NCBI GenBank assembly: GCA_014529385.2
Contig: CM043968.1
Location: forward strand, 24,306,513 to 24,370,512
Direction of reading: 5' to 3'
DNA: 64,000 nt
Source of the DNA: Adiantum capillus-veneris
Taxonomy: Eukaryota > Streptophyta > Polypodiopsida > Polypodiales > Pteridaceae
Position 1 is the stretch's first letter, and each line of letters opens with the position of its first letter. The translations under genes were made by a program, and so were the position numbers. The notes under the pieces are model-generated. The model made no database searches and was not told where the DNA came from. It saw nothing but the letters and a program-made list of their open reading frames with translations. Below are positions 33,507-45,900 of this stretch, in pieces.

Positions 33507-34050
33507 ATGCTTCCACATGAAAGACAGACTCCAAAGAAAATCTTTCAACCGAAATACCCTACACAGCGAGATCACAGCCGCCAAAGGATTTCAAAGGTCT
33601 ACATTAAAGCTGAAGAAATAAAGTTCAAGGATCCAATATGGATAAATGATCCTAGCCAATTGACGAAAGGTAAACACATGGGATGGATAGCCTCCCACTA
33701 CAACTTAGCAAAGCAAGGCTATTATGAGGGTCAAAAGAATCTTTGGTTACCAAAACCACAGACCTCGGCTTATGGGGTGGATAAAGGTTTCAAAAAGCAT
33801 CCCCAAAAGCAACAAAGCTCATATTTATATCGCCAAAGGAGACCAATCAACAAGGCTCGCCAAAGGTACGTAGGAAATTTCAAATCTAGCTGGCCTTCAT
33901 ACCAACATAGGACTTCATCAGTAAATAATCCCAAAAATGGCACTCTTGTACATCTCAATACGACATCAAAAACATCATGGGAAGTGCCATCTACAATTCT
34001 TCAAGCACAAGGTTACTATCAAGGAAATCGGAGAATCTGGCTACCAAAGA
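33507..34050 (+). pseudogene. Element P WVPK-motif segment
   Basis: Basic frame with KQGYYEGQKNLWLPK and, near the end, LQAQGYYQGNRRIWLPK. It shares the GYYxGxxxxWxPK signature with the ORF at 6519-7034. From about 34051 the frame runs into antisense copia Q, so its C-terminus is lost. No RT or integrase of P is found. Confidence 0.55.
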
Positions 34051-36832
34051 TGCAATGTCTGGCCTTGTCCAGACCATAACATACATAAGGGAACCTACCG
34101 TTGCAGCATATGGAACTTTAGACATATAGGATATCTCCTCTTGTGTCTTTGGACACATATCCTTGGTTAGTTTAAAGTGACCAGCCAAAGGTGTAAAAAC
34201 CGTTTTTGCATTTTGCATTGCAAACCTTTCTAGTACCTTCTTGATGTAATCCTCTTGAGATAGATTTATTGTATTCTTTGTCCTGTCCCTTGATATCTTC
34301 ATACCAAGTATCCTCTTTGCAGCACCTAAATCTTTCATTGAAAAAGATTTAGATAGCTCCTCTTTTAGGTCTTTGATGTCCTGCATGTTAGTACTTGCAA
34401 TCAGCATGTCATCAGCATACAACATTAGGATGATGAACTTCCCATCTCCCAAATTCTTCGTGTAGATGCAGTGATCCGAGTTGCATCTTGTGAATCCATG
34501 ATCGAACTTCAACTACCATTGTCTTGATGCTTGATTTAAACCATACAAGCTCTTCTTTAATCTGCAAACCATTTTCTCCTTACCTTTTACTTCATACCCC
34601 TTTGGTTGAAGCATGTAAATTTCCTCCTCCTAAGTCACCGTGAGGGAATGCCGTATTTACATCCATTTGCTCAAGATTTAGATCATGTGCAGCCACAAGG
34701 CTTAAGACAAGCCTAAATGAGTTCGTTTTTACAACATGAGAAAATATTTCATTGACGTCAATACCTTTCTTTTGAGAAAACCCTTTTACCACAAGCCTAG
34801 ACTTGTACCTTTTTTTCCCACCTTCTTCTTCCTTCAGCTTATATACCCATTTGTTCTAAAGTGCCCGCTTACCTTTAGCCAACTCAACCAACTCCCATGT
34901 CTGGTTACGATCTAATGAGTCCATCTCCACTTGCATGCTCTTCATCCATTCTTCTTTGGATTTGTGTTCCATAGCTTCTTTGTATGATTCCAGCTCTCCA
35001 AAATCTGAGATCAAGAGATGGTTGAAGGAAGGAACGAACCTTTCTGGAGGTCTACTTGCTCTTGTGGACCTTCGGGGAATAAGTTGAGGCTCCTCATTTG
35101 GTTGAAGTTGTTGCACGTTGTCACCGTTTGCTCTCCTTGAGTCTTCACCATCCTCAAGCTCCATGTACTCTTCACTTGTTTCTTTTGTTTGTCTTCTTTC
35201 CAAGTAATCTTTGTACATATTTTTTTCATTGAAAATTACATCCCTACTCCTAAATATTTTATCATCTTCAGGATTTCCATAGGTGATACCCAAAGTCACC
35301 TTCTCCATAGCCAATGAAGAAACACTTTTTGGACTTTGCATCTAGGTTTGACCTTAGACTTCTATCTATGTGCATGAAGCCTCGCACCCAAACACTTTGA
35401 GAAATGAATAGTTCACCGGTTTACTTGTCCATGCCTCTTTTGGAACTCCCCCATCCAATGCCGTTGAGGGTGACCGGTTGATTAAGTACACAGACATACT
35501 TACAGCTTCCTCCCAAAGCTCAAGCGGTAGGTCTGCATGTAGCCTCATGCTTCGTGATCGCTCCATGATGGTTCTATTCATCCTTTCCAAATACATTGAT
35601 AGCACAAAAGATTTCAAAAGCTTGACTGCAATGTTTGCCTCCATTGTCGGATCTGAGGCATTTAACCTTAGTACCTGTTTCATTCTTCACAAAGGCTTTC
35701 CACCTTTGAAATATGGAAAACACATCAGATTTATTTTTCATTACATAAACCCATGTTTTCCTAGTTGCATCGTCTATGAATGTTACATAGTACAATGAGC
35801 CACCAAGTGACGGTGTACTTGTAGGACCCCAAACATTAGAATGAACCAATTCAAGTTTTTAATTTTTTCTTTCATTTCCTAAGTTTTGAAGTTTTACCCT
35901 CTTTTTTTTACCCTAAACACAATCTTCACAGAACTCTAAGTCCACTTCTTTCAAACCTGGTAGAAGCTTCTTTGTTTGAAGGATTTGCATTCCTTTGGCA
36001 CTCATATGCCCAAGCTGTAGTGCCACACCGCACTGTCAACTTCTGTAGTTGCTGCACAAGCTGAAGGTTGCATGCTAACAGTACACAAGTAAAGTGTACC
36101 AAACTTTTCTCCTTTGGAAACCACCAAAGATCCCTTTGAGACCTTCCACTGTTTGTTTTCGAATGCAATGTTGTGACCTTCATCGTCCAGTTTTCCTGTA
36201 GAGATCAATTTTTTGCAAAGAGAAGGAACATGCCTAACATCTTTAAGATTCCATTCATTTTCGTTAGCAGTTTTGACACAAACTCTACCTTTGCCGACAA
36301 TTTCACACGCTTCATTATCTCCCAAGTATACATACCCAAAATTACCTTTGGTGTAATCTTGGAAATGTTGCTTGTGTGGTGTCGCATGGATTGAAGCGTC
36401 GGAATCTACTATCCAGGAACCATTCTCTGCCATCTTTAGATTGAACAAGTGCTTCATGAGAAATATCTTATTGGATGCCGATGGTTTCTCATAGAAGTCG
36501 TCAAGTGACTTCATCAAGTCCTCCGTGGTCTTCATCTCCAAAACATTGAAGGCCACCGTTGACGCCAAGCTTAACCGAATTGTTTCCAGTGCCTTTCGAT
36601 CAAGGACAATCCATGCTTCATCTTCCATTGTTGTAGGCTTCTTTGCACGACCTCCTAGTGGAAAATAGAAGTTCTTCTGATAGAGATAGTCTTCAATCTA
36701 CATCTTCCAATGTTGGTAGTTTTTGCCGTTGAGCTTCTCAATCTTGAGCTTCCCTTCCTCTGCCATTACTCCCACTCAATTCAAGGAATCCTTTCCTTGA
36801 GATAACTTAGCAAACCTTCCTCTGATACCAGT
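34051..36832 (-). mobile_element. Copia Q, truncated and decayed
   Basis: Minus-strand Ty1/copia. PBS TGGTATCAGAGG at 36819-36830, gag ATG at 36766, then gag fused to protease by an internal deletion that removed the zinc knuckle. The protease site reads DSDA instead of DSGA (36.0-36.6 kb). Integrase pieces (DNGGKH, ERMNRTIMERSRSM, FLKVFGCEA) lie at 35.37-35.85 kb. The linker with RRSTRASRPPERFVPS lies at 34.86-35.34 kb. RT has MDVNTAFPHGDL and LYADDM, ending in TRPDIA at 34051. RNase H and the 3' LTR are missing. Only the first bases of the 5' LTR (TGTTAGGAAATATG, 36833) are recognisable. Confidence 0.85.
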
Positions 36833-36849
36833 TGTTAGGAAATATGACG

Positions 36850-37324
36850 TAGCTAAGTATGAACAATCATGTTGTAGTACTAATTAGAAAACAAGCAAAA
36901 AACAAAGTGTGGGTGTGGGGACTGGCTTAAGTTGCCAGTCAAGGATGGGTGGTCTCAATTAGCCGAGAAACTCTGCGCTCCTCATTGGTAGAAGAAGCGA
37001 AACTAGAGACTCATTGTGCCAAGAGTCGAGAATTCGCAATTGTACGTGCCTTTGAAAATTATGAGGAAAAAGGCATTTGGGGTTTCTCTCTTTTGGAAGG
37101 TGAGAATTAGGAACGTCATAATATTGTGTTAGTTCATGTTGTTCATGAAAGACAGGGCTAGGACCCCTTTTCAATGGCTCAGACTCAAGTTACTCGGTGA
37201 AAACAGTCTGTGCATCAGAGATCTTGTCTATTTGACTATGCTTTTCTCAATCGATCAGGGCCTAGTGGACCTGTCAAGTACCCTCCTTTTGCCAAATTTA
37301 TATGGTAACGGGGTGGGGACCTCG
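36850..37324 (+). repeat. LTR X2
   Basis: About 475 bp similar to LTR X1 (10183-10659), from TATGAACAATCATGTTG to GGGGTGGGGACCTCGCA. The similarity continues a few bases into a degenerate PBS (ATACAAAGCTAGG against GTATCAGAGCCTAGG), so it lies in plus orientation and is unrelated to minus-strand copia Q, which it abuts. Confidence 0.75.
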
Positions 37325-37778
37325 CAAATACAAAGCTAGGTGTAAAATCACAGTGGAATGCTATTATGGATTCATCCTTTATATTTGCCATACATTTATA
37401 GTCATATTTCCATCCACATTGGTGGAGGATCAGCCACTACATAGCTTCTCCTCGACATTCAATGCTATACATGTGGATATTGAAGCAAAAATTTTTGCAC
37501 ATCTTTTCCCAACCAAACTGGTTCAAAGCAGGATTTTCTTCTATTCTCACTCCTATATAGTGCCTGCTTCTACACAAGGGTTTGGAAAGCTTGAACCCGT
37601 CAAAGTATCTTCCTTATTAAGTATGGAGTGGCCACAACCAGATTTATGGTCGGTAGCATCTTTCAAGCAAAAGATGATAATAGATGTCCAAAACTCCTTG
37701 AAACATTCTAAAGCTTCTAGGTTTGTGGGCTCAATTGAGTTGGTGTTTGCCTATTCATTGTTTCGTGCATATCTTTAA
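37302..37778 (+). CDS. 158-aa ORF after LTR X2, unknown
   Basis: An open frame overlapping the end of LTR X2. It has a hydrophobic stretch (YYGFILYICHTFIVIF) and a mixed C-terminal part (SLLSMEWPQPDLWSVASFKQK, VQNSLKHSKASRFVGS). It has no recognised domain, and its start inside the LTR makes it doubtful as a gene. It could be a remnant of the X element, but it does not obviously match the sequence after LTR X1. Confidence 0.25.
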   Translation: MVTGWGPRKYKARCKITVECYYGFILYICHTFIVIFPSTLVEDQPLHSFSSTFNAIHVDIEAKIFAHLFPTKLVQSRIFFYSHSYIVPASTQGFGKLEPVKVSSLLSMEWPQPDLWSVASFKQKMIIDVQNSLKHSKASRFVGSIELVFAYSLFRAYL

Positions 37779-37827
37779 AGAGTTTGGATTTGTGGAGACT
37801 ACCACAATGCTTGTATGTAAAGATGTG

Positions 37828-38749
37828 TGTGGGACGCATGTTTAACCTCACCATCCTATCTTATTGCAGTATTAGCGAGAACCACGATTAATTTGTCAAA
37901 CCATGGGATGAAGCCGACTCCACTAGTGCATAGAGGCTACAAGATGTTGTCAATCTCTCGGAAAACAACTAACAACTCGCATCTAACTCAAGCTACACTC
38001 AAGTGACTGAAATCACCAAAAGCCAATCGCTCATCGGCAAGCAAATCACATCCGTTACAACATCAAATGACATCCAAACGTAATGAAACTTCTAGGACAA
38101 GTTTATAAGACCTAAGCACACATGCTTATGGTCTCAAACACCACTTTAGGTCAAGTTCCAAAATCGCAATTATTAACAATAGTGGATTTTTGACCTAGTC
38201 ATTTTCGACCCAGAATGCATCTAAATGCTTAGCAATGATGCCCCAATACCCCACCTATACTTAGTTTTCGATTTAAAAGTGTAAATTCTTAGCTATAATG
38301 TAATTAAGCCGCGGGTCGGCGATGCCAAAAGCTACGAAATACTGCAAATGGCTTATGTCAATGTGTAGAGCTCTTACCTGCGGTTAATGCAACAAACCCA
38401 ATCGCAATCGCAATGTGGCAACCAGAGAGGGAGTAGGAAGCGCAAGAAGAAGAGAAGTGAGCGCCGTTAGCTCACGCTGTGTATTTCATCCAAAAACTTA
38501 TAAAAAACTTACAAAATTTGGCTTTTATATCTTAGCCAAGGTTTTTGGGTGGTCAAAACTAATAATTTGGAGTTCTATTAAAACTGGGAAATGACTGGCT
38601 GATATAATCTGGAAGCTTGTAGCCTCGGCTCATTAATTAAAAGTTTATCTGAGAAAATAGGAGTTAAAATATTCTCGATTTATCAAGATAATAAATGTTT
38701 TACAAAGAGAACTCCAAAAAATGGTGTCCGTGTTAGCTTGCTGCTAACA
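37828..38749 (-). repeat. Family K LTR (3' LTR of K copy 2)
   Basis: About 920 bp. On plus it runs from TGTGGGACGCATG to GCTGCTAACA, next to an extreme polypurine tract. The first about 450 bp match 63544-64000 at the window end. Around 38160 it contains a decayed half of the K palindrome (ATCGCAATTATTAAC) with the nearby GACCTAG word also seen at 48.15 kb. Confidence 0.7.
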
Positions 38750-38780
38750 TTTCCCTCCCCCCCCCCCCCCCCCCCCCCCT
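38750..38780 (-). other. K copy 2 polypurine tract with a 23-G run
   Basis: On the minus strand the 3' LTR is preceded by 23 consecutive G, then AGGGAAA. On plus the C run is 38757-38779. Position and purine content fit the plus-strand primer of an LTR element. The homopolymer length may be inexact. Confidence 0.6.
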
Positions 38781-38947
38781 CGCCTATGTCGTCCCTTGAC
38801 ACAGCTTTATGGGCTGAAATAGTCTTCGGGATGACGACTGGCGAGGCGGTCTTTTAGCGCATCCATTTCCTGCTGGTACCTGATTCTTCTTTCTTTGTTG
38901 AGAACTTGCAGAAATTGCATTGTTACTTTATTCTTCAACTCCACTGC

Positions 38948-41900
38948 TCAGTAGCCTACAAACCTGGATGTTAGGTTGCTGATCACCGGCGCAAATATCT
39001 TCATTTGCCAGGTGAAGAATCCAGTGTAGAAAGATTCTTCAAAGGCCAGCATATTATTTGATGGCAAGAACATACATCTGACATAGAATCCGTAAAGGAC
39101 TTCTTCTGAAGGTTTCCCACTCAGATCATAGCATAAGCCTTTGTTTCCTTCCAAGAATGATAGCCATGGGGCTCCTGTTTTCTCAGGCTCATTAAAAACT
39201 TGTATACATGTTAGCAACATTCTGCAAATTTTATATAACATAGCGCAGGAGAGATCTGGTAGACTCTTGAAGAAAGACATGGTGCTCGTTAGGGTTTTCA
39301 CCATGTATTCCTCTGTCGCTTGTCCTCTCTCTGGAGTTGGCAGCCTGGGGAAGTTAAGCCAAGTTGGCCTCTTCTTTTGCAGTGCTTCATGCGCTTGCCA
39401 TGTCCTTACTCTGAGTACATGACAAAAGGTTGGATCTCTTTGAAGAGCTGCAGGTGCTCTTGTGAACAGAATCAGGTATCTCGGATTCTTGTTCAGCCAG
39501 CTTAACCTCCACTTTGGGTGGTCTTTATCTGTGCCATCTTCTTGTATATCTTTGTACATCCTCTCTTTCACCTGTAATAACTCCACTTTGTTGAGAGGGT
39601 ACAGAGGGATTGTTGATGCCATTGCACATTGATCTAATTGGGAGTGAGCTGAGTGACATTGACAGAGTGTAAAACTCTCACTCCCAATCCATTGAGGCTT
39701 TCCATTGCTCATCCACCTCTAGGACGATCTTCTCCTTCAGTGCATCTTCTTCAGCTTTTGACAACTGGACCATTGGCACTGTGGCTTCATCCGTGTTGTT
39801 AATCTAAAAATCTTCATCACCACTCAGCTCTGCTGTTTACTGTGTCTCAAACTCAGCAAACGAGGCCGAGGGTATGTCTATCTATGGCGGCTCTGAATTG
39901 CTTGCCTCTTCCTGCATGTCTGGTTTCCCATCTCTGAGGAGTTGATTAATTCGCTTAAGTTCTACTATCTCCTTTACAAGCTCCTCCTCTCTTTGAACCC
40001 GCATCAGTGCCAGCACCCTACGTTGTGATTGTTCTAGCTTTAATTCCAATTCAAGGTCTTTGTTTTTCTTCTCGGGTGCTTTGTACACTTCGTCAGTTCC
40101 TTTGATCGAGGCCATGTCTGGATTTTCTCTGATTTTCCATAAGAAAATGGCATGATCATTGATCCTCTGTCTAGAATACTGCAGAGAAGCATTGGCAATA
40201 TCAAATTGCACCTGAATATTTTGAGCTGACAGAGATGTCGTAAGAAGTTCATTCGTAACTTCTGTTAGCTGCTCGTCTTTTGCTTTGCAGGAATCAGATA
40301 ATTTGGTTAGTAGATCTCCTAATCCTCCATTTCTTTTTGTTGCCTATCTCTAGCTAACTGATGTTGTTCCGCTTCTGACTTCAACTCTTGCACCTGCCTT
40401 TGAAGATCGGTGATGACAGTCATCCTGTCTTCTAACTCTCCTTGGAGAGCGTCGATCACCATATCAAGTTCTTTGGCCTTTGTGCTACGGTTTAGTGCTG
40501 TTGAATGGAGTCTCTCCGTCATTTTCTGCATCTTCTGTGCATATTCATTGACCTGTACTTTTACCTCCTCGTTTGATTGCCACTCCTCCTGTCTTGCCAA
40601 CTGGGATGTGCCTGCAGCCTCATGTGTGGCTTCCTGTTGCGTCGTAATTGCTGGAGGTTCTTGTGCAGAGGTAGATGTTCGGTCTTCTTCTTGGGTATCC
40701 TGAGGCTTTGATGCCTCGATAGTTTCTGGCTGAGTAGAAGTAGAGGGTGTTGGCTCCAATCTTGCTATCTCTTTACGTGTCGGACTTTCTTCCTTCTCTG
40801 GTTCAGGTTCTGTCTCATGTGCAGTGGTAGACTCTTTTTTTGCATCTACTTCTTTATCAGTCTCTTGTTCAGATCTACTTGCCTTTTCCTCTTTTGGCTT
40901 TTGAGTATCTTCTGCTGCCTTCTCCTGTTCCGGCTCGACTTCTTTGTCTTTTTGTCCGTTGGGATGGTCAGCCTCTTGTGTAGATTCTGTTTGTTGGGTG
41001 AACTTAGAATCTTTCTCTTTCTCAGGCTCTGCTTCATTGGTGTCTTTGCTTGCAGGTGATGGTGGTGGGCTAGGCATGGGCTGGTCCTGTTGTTCGGTAG
41101 GTGGTGAGGTTGGTCAAGGGGATCCATAACTTTGTTCTTGTCTAGCCATTTCCTCGGCTTGCCTTTGGTCTTCTGCTTCTTCTACCTCCTTTAGCTTTAG
41201 AGCTTCAGCCTCTTGGTATATTCTTTCTAAACGTTCTTTAGGATCATCCACCTCTTTTCTTGTATGATGCTTTGTTCGAGGGCCTTTAACTCCAGTAGGT
41301 ACCCATTTTTCTGGGTCCGTCCCTTGTGCTTGCCTACTGCGCTGGTACGCATGTTTCTCTCTTTCAAAGCGCGTTTGTTTTTAAGATGGCTCTTCTTGGT
41401 GTGCGGCCACAGCTTTTCTTTTCATCTCTTCCCTCTGAGCTCTCTTTTCTTTGTTTTCAGAGCTCTCACTGCTGTGCCTTTCTGGCGAGCTGTCAGCTGA
41501 CTCTTCATCAAATTTATATGATCTCTTACCTGACCTTGTAGCTCTTGGAGAGGGTTGTGCTGCCAATACCCATGTGTTCTGATCAGGGGTAGGTGGTAGG
41601 TTGTCGGCCATGCCGATGGCATGATATGCTATTCTAGTCAAGACCTCTGGCACCCAACTACGTGATTTTGCCTTCCTTCTTATTGCCCTTCAAGCTTGTC
41701 AAGACATACTGCGCGTGGTCCACTGGTTTTCTTGTTGTCGACTTGAGAACTTGAGTGAATGTGGTGCCACGGCGTGATTTGGTGTAGTGTACCTTGGTGG
41801 CCTTTTTGCCAAGAAATGGAAGTGTTGGTGGTACAAACGGACTGTCTCTTCACTTGTTTATGGATAAGGGCGTCGAATGTAGCCGCGCGGCTGTCTCTTT

Positions 41901-42480
41901 GGTAAATGTGCCTGTGGTTTTCTTGTCCCTTGCTCGCATGGTCATTCCTTCTATGGGCAGTCTGAGTGCCTTTGCCACTATCTCTTTAGTGATCACTACT
42001 TCGACCTTGTTCCCTTGGGTGTCAGATATCTGTGCGGTTCCGTCTTCTTTGATGGTGGATAGAAGCTCATAAGCCTTCAAAAAATCCACTCTGCAAGGCT
42101 CCTGTTTGTAGAAATCCCTGAGCCCCAACCTGTGGTTAGCCTCTTTTGTCTCTGGCTTTGCGGATACATCATAGACTTCTTTGGGCAGGATTTGCAACTC
42201 CACTTGATGTCCCTCTTCACTTTTGAACTTGCCAGTGAAAACTGTAGTGTGGTGCTCTTCCAGCTGTTCTCTAGAGAGGTATGATGCCTTGGCCGCTTTG
42301 ACTGACTCGGGGTCTAGTTGATACACGGACAGCTCCTGTAGTTTCTCTTTTTGGTTCTTCTTGGCCCTCTTCGCTGCTTACATGGCTCTTGTTCAATGAA
42401 TAGAGTGCAAAGTTAGCAGATTTGTCGAAATTATCTCTGAAATGTCCTTTAGGGTGAAAAATGCTGACAATTTGGTCCAA
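38948..42480 (-). pseudogene. K copy 2 coiled-coil protein gene (about 1100 aa originally)
   Basis: Frames in order on the minus strand. 42480-41850: N-terminal globular part starting MDQIVSIFHPKGHF, with VVITKEIVAKALRLPIEG, which resembles the segment of plant retroelement gag-like proteins that ends in a GLP motif. 41653-41381: charged. 41127-40319: a long Glu/Lys/Gln/Pro low-complexity region, then a coiled coil (IDALQGELEDRM). 40211-39882: a second coiled coil (KELELELKLEQ-like). 39712-38948: C-terminal globular domain with FFKSLPDLSCAM and DLSGKPSEEVLYGFYVRCMF. Frameshifts separate the pieces. No zinc knuckle, protease, RT or integrase. Function unknown; it may act as the gag-like protein of a non-autonomous element. 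Confidence 0.6.
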
Positions 42481-42984
42481 TTAGCTTCCAATCAATTTTT
42501 CAACAAGGAAAGATGAATAAAAACATGCAAGGAACAAAACTGTATGGTCAAAACAAAAATTTGCAACCAAAGTAAATAATCGCGATTATTTACTGAGAAA
42601 AATTTTGAACTTTTTGCAAACTTGGCTTTATAAGCTTGTAGTATATACCAAATACATGCTCTGAGTGAAATATGGGCTCATTTGGATGCACAGGGTGAAA
42701 ATGGTACCAGATTTTGGCTTTAGGTCTCTGAAACAGTAGATATAAAGGAAATTTGAGATTTTGAGGTCTCTCAAAATTGGCTAGTGGGATTAACACATAA
42801 TGTAATTTGGATGTATGATGGCAAAATATCAAAATTCCCCAATTTTTTGACCAGAAAGTAAATAATCACGATTATTAACTTTCCTCCAAAATTGACATTT
42901 TTTTGTACAAATTGGTTCTAGGCATTGTATAGACCTTGGGTATGAGATATGAGGTGATCTGGATCAAGAAATGTGGTCCAAAAC
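42481..42984 (-). other. K copy 2 leader, part 1, with palindromes
   Basis: Non-coding leader upstream (in minus sense) of the K ORF. Contains palindromes at 42572-42593 (perfect, half-site GTAAATAATCG) and 42858-42879 (two changes). The leader is cut by copia F and resumes at 47944, where a third palindrome lies at 48107-48128. Confidence 0.7.
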
Positions 42985-45900
42985 TGTTGGAATTAGGGTT
43001 GCAGAGAAACGCACACAGCTTGGAGAAGACGAAGGAGTGATGGGCGTATATACAATGCTCGGGGGAAAAAAACTCCTAAAGAGGGAAAAACTGCGCCGGC
43101 GGTGCTAGTGTGTTCACACACATCACTACCACATGTATATGGTAACAAATCCCCCTGGAGTGATGCGGTGAACGAGAGTTGGCACATGAGTAAAGGGAAG
43201 TGCCATGCCCTGAGGACATGATCAGTCCACAAAGGGGAGTAAGCCTAAAGCTTTGTGGAAAGCTTCAAGCTTCTCACGAGACAATGCCTTTGTGAAAAGA
43301 TCTGCAAGGTTGTCTTGTGTTGGGACATAAGCCAAGCTGATCTCTCCTGCTGAGAGCCTCTCCTTGACATAGTGGTAATGCACCTCAATGTGCTTTGTGC
43401 AAGCATGAAAAACTGGGTTCCTTGCAACTGCCAATGCGCTCTGACTGTCAGTGTAGATAGTGTTGGCAGTGTCCTGTCCAACACCCAAATTAGCCATAAG
43501 GCGTCTGAGCCATACACACTCAACCGTAGCTCACAACTGAAAGTGGCCACAGTAGGTTCCTTCTTGCTCAACCATATATGCATGAACTACCAAGCATGAA
43601 AGAAAAACCACTTGTGGACACTCGCGTGTCAAAACTACCAGCCCAATCCGAGTTTGAAAAAGCATGTAAGTCTGGCGGCAATGATCCCCCCTTGGGATAA
43701 AACAAGCCAAGATGTAAAGTGCCACTAAGGTAGTGGAAAATCCTCTTGACAGCCTACCAATACTTAGACCCTGGGCTATGCATAAATCTACTGACTTGTG
43801 AGACTGCAAACTGAATATCCGGCCTCGTGTTGCATACATAAATGAGGCAGCCAATAGCAATTTGGTAAAGAGTGACACCAGCAGGATCGCCATCATCATG
43901 TAGACTCAACTTCAAACCTGTTTCCATGGGAGTGGCAATAGGTTTGCAATCCTCAAGTCCAAACTTACATAGCAATGTCTCTGTGTAACTTTTCTGACAC
44001 AAGGCAATACCACCATCACACTGCTTAAACTGTATACCCAAGTAATGATGCAACATTACCAAATCTTTCATCTTGAAAGTAGCATTCAAATCAGCCTTAA
44101 ATTCAGCAATATGTCTCTCATTTGGTCTAGTGATCATCAAATCATCGACATAAAGAACCACAATGAGAAGTACATCACCCTCATGCTTTACATACAATGT
44201 GCTTCTGTTGGAGTGTTACAAAATCCTCGTTTAACCAAATGAGTGTCAGCTTTATCATACCAAGCACGAGGAGATTGCTTCAAACCATACAAAGCCTTCT
44301 TACATCTGCACACTGTGTCCTGTTGTCCTGACAATGTCTGATTGATGTACATCCCAATGAAAATGAGCTGCCAATGCACATAGAATACACATAGTAGTAA
44401 TACGACAAGTGGGAGCAAAAGTCTCTTCATAATCTATGCCTTTTTGTTGTGCATAACCCTTTGCAACAAGTCGAGCCTTATGGCGATCGATCTCACCATC
44501 CGGCTTGCGTTTTAACTTGTAAACCCACTTTGTACCAATGGCCTTTTTGCCATGAGGCAAATCACATAAAGTCCATGTGTCATTTTCTATAGATGCATCA
44601 TATTCTGATTGCATGGCATCCATCCAATTTTCTAAATTCTGTGCTTCATCAAAAGACAGAGGCTCGTCAACATCATGTAAGCTAGACACAACCAAAGCAT
44701 AACAATCTGATGCATAAGATGCATGGCGAGAGCCTGAACGAGTACGACTAGACAAAGGTGCATCCAATTTACTGTCATGCAAAGTGTGCACCAGCCATTT
44801 TGGCATACCTCCAGCCTGCTCATTTTCAACCCTTTCCTCATCATGTCATTTGCATCAGTAATAGGCTGATCTGTAACATTTTCAGAAACCCCCATAGGCT
44901 GTACATTTGCCTCATTGGAAATTACATTCGTATTTCCACCACTGAAAAGAGGCAACAAAGTGTCATAAATGTCTTGTGAGCTTATATTACTGTCTCTAGT
45001 ACATGACAGCAAGGGCTGAATAGAATCTTCCACAAACACTACATCCCGTGAAACCACAATACGCTTTGTTTGCGGATGATATAACCTGTAACCTTTGCTT
45101 TCAATACTATAACCAACAAAAAGACATTTGACAGCCTTATCATCCAATTTTCTGCGCTGTGTTTGTGGCACTAAAGAATATGCCAAATAGCCAAAAACAC
45201 GCATGTGCTCAATAGAGGGCTTTCTATCATGCCATGCTTCATATGGAGTAATAGACTGCAAAGCTTTCGTAGGACACCTGTTAAGTACATAAGTGGCACA
45301 CATGATGGACTAAAGCCAAAAAGAATGCGTCGAAGCTTGACTTTTGACCATACATCGTGCCATTTCCGTCAGTGACCTGTTTTTCCTCTCAGCAATACCA
45401 TTTTGCTGAGGTGTATAAGGCACTGTACATTGGTGTTTTATCCCACAACTAGCCAGAAATACATAGTACATTTCGAGACATTTTCCGCCATAGCCGGAAA
45501 TTGTTTGAAGCACATAAAAACTTCGGACTTCGATTTAAGCGGAAATACCCATGCATGCCTGGAGTAATAATCAATGAAAGTCACGAAGTAAAGGTAATTG
45601 CCCAAGGACGGAGTTTGCATGGGCCCACAAACATCACTATGCACAAGCTGCAACCTACATGTGGCCCGAACTGAACAATCCTTTCGAAACTTAGAATGTT
45701 GCATCTTACCCAAAATATAGCCTTCACAAACATGTTTGACAGGTGCTTCAAGAGGCGGCAAAGAAGCAACCATATCAGATTTCTGCAAACGCAGCAAACT
45801 AGCAAAATTCAGATGACCAAAACGTGCATGCCAAAGTTTTGCATCTGAAATAGCCTTTGAATCTACCAACAACATTTGCAAAAAAATTTCCACACTTGTC

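Noticed and set aside
33991-34079. C-terminus MQCLALSRP of the P WVPK frame as real protein
   Set aside because: These codons are the antisense of the TRPDIA motif of copia Q, so the frame simply reads across the junction.
36850-37324. LTR X2 as the 5' LTR of copia Q
   Set aside because: The PBS of Q lies on its left and points leftwards, while the homologous X1 has a PBS on its right. The two LTRs are in the same orientation, so X2 cannot belong to Q.
37302-37778. Envelope-like protein because of a hydrophobic stretch
   Set aside because: A single short hydrophobic run and no signal peptide, cleavage site or position after a pol gene support it.
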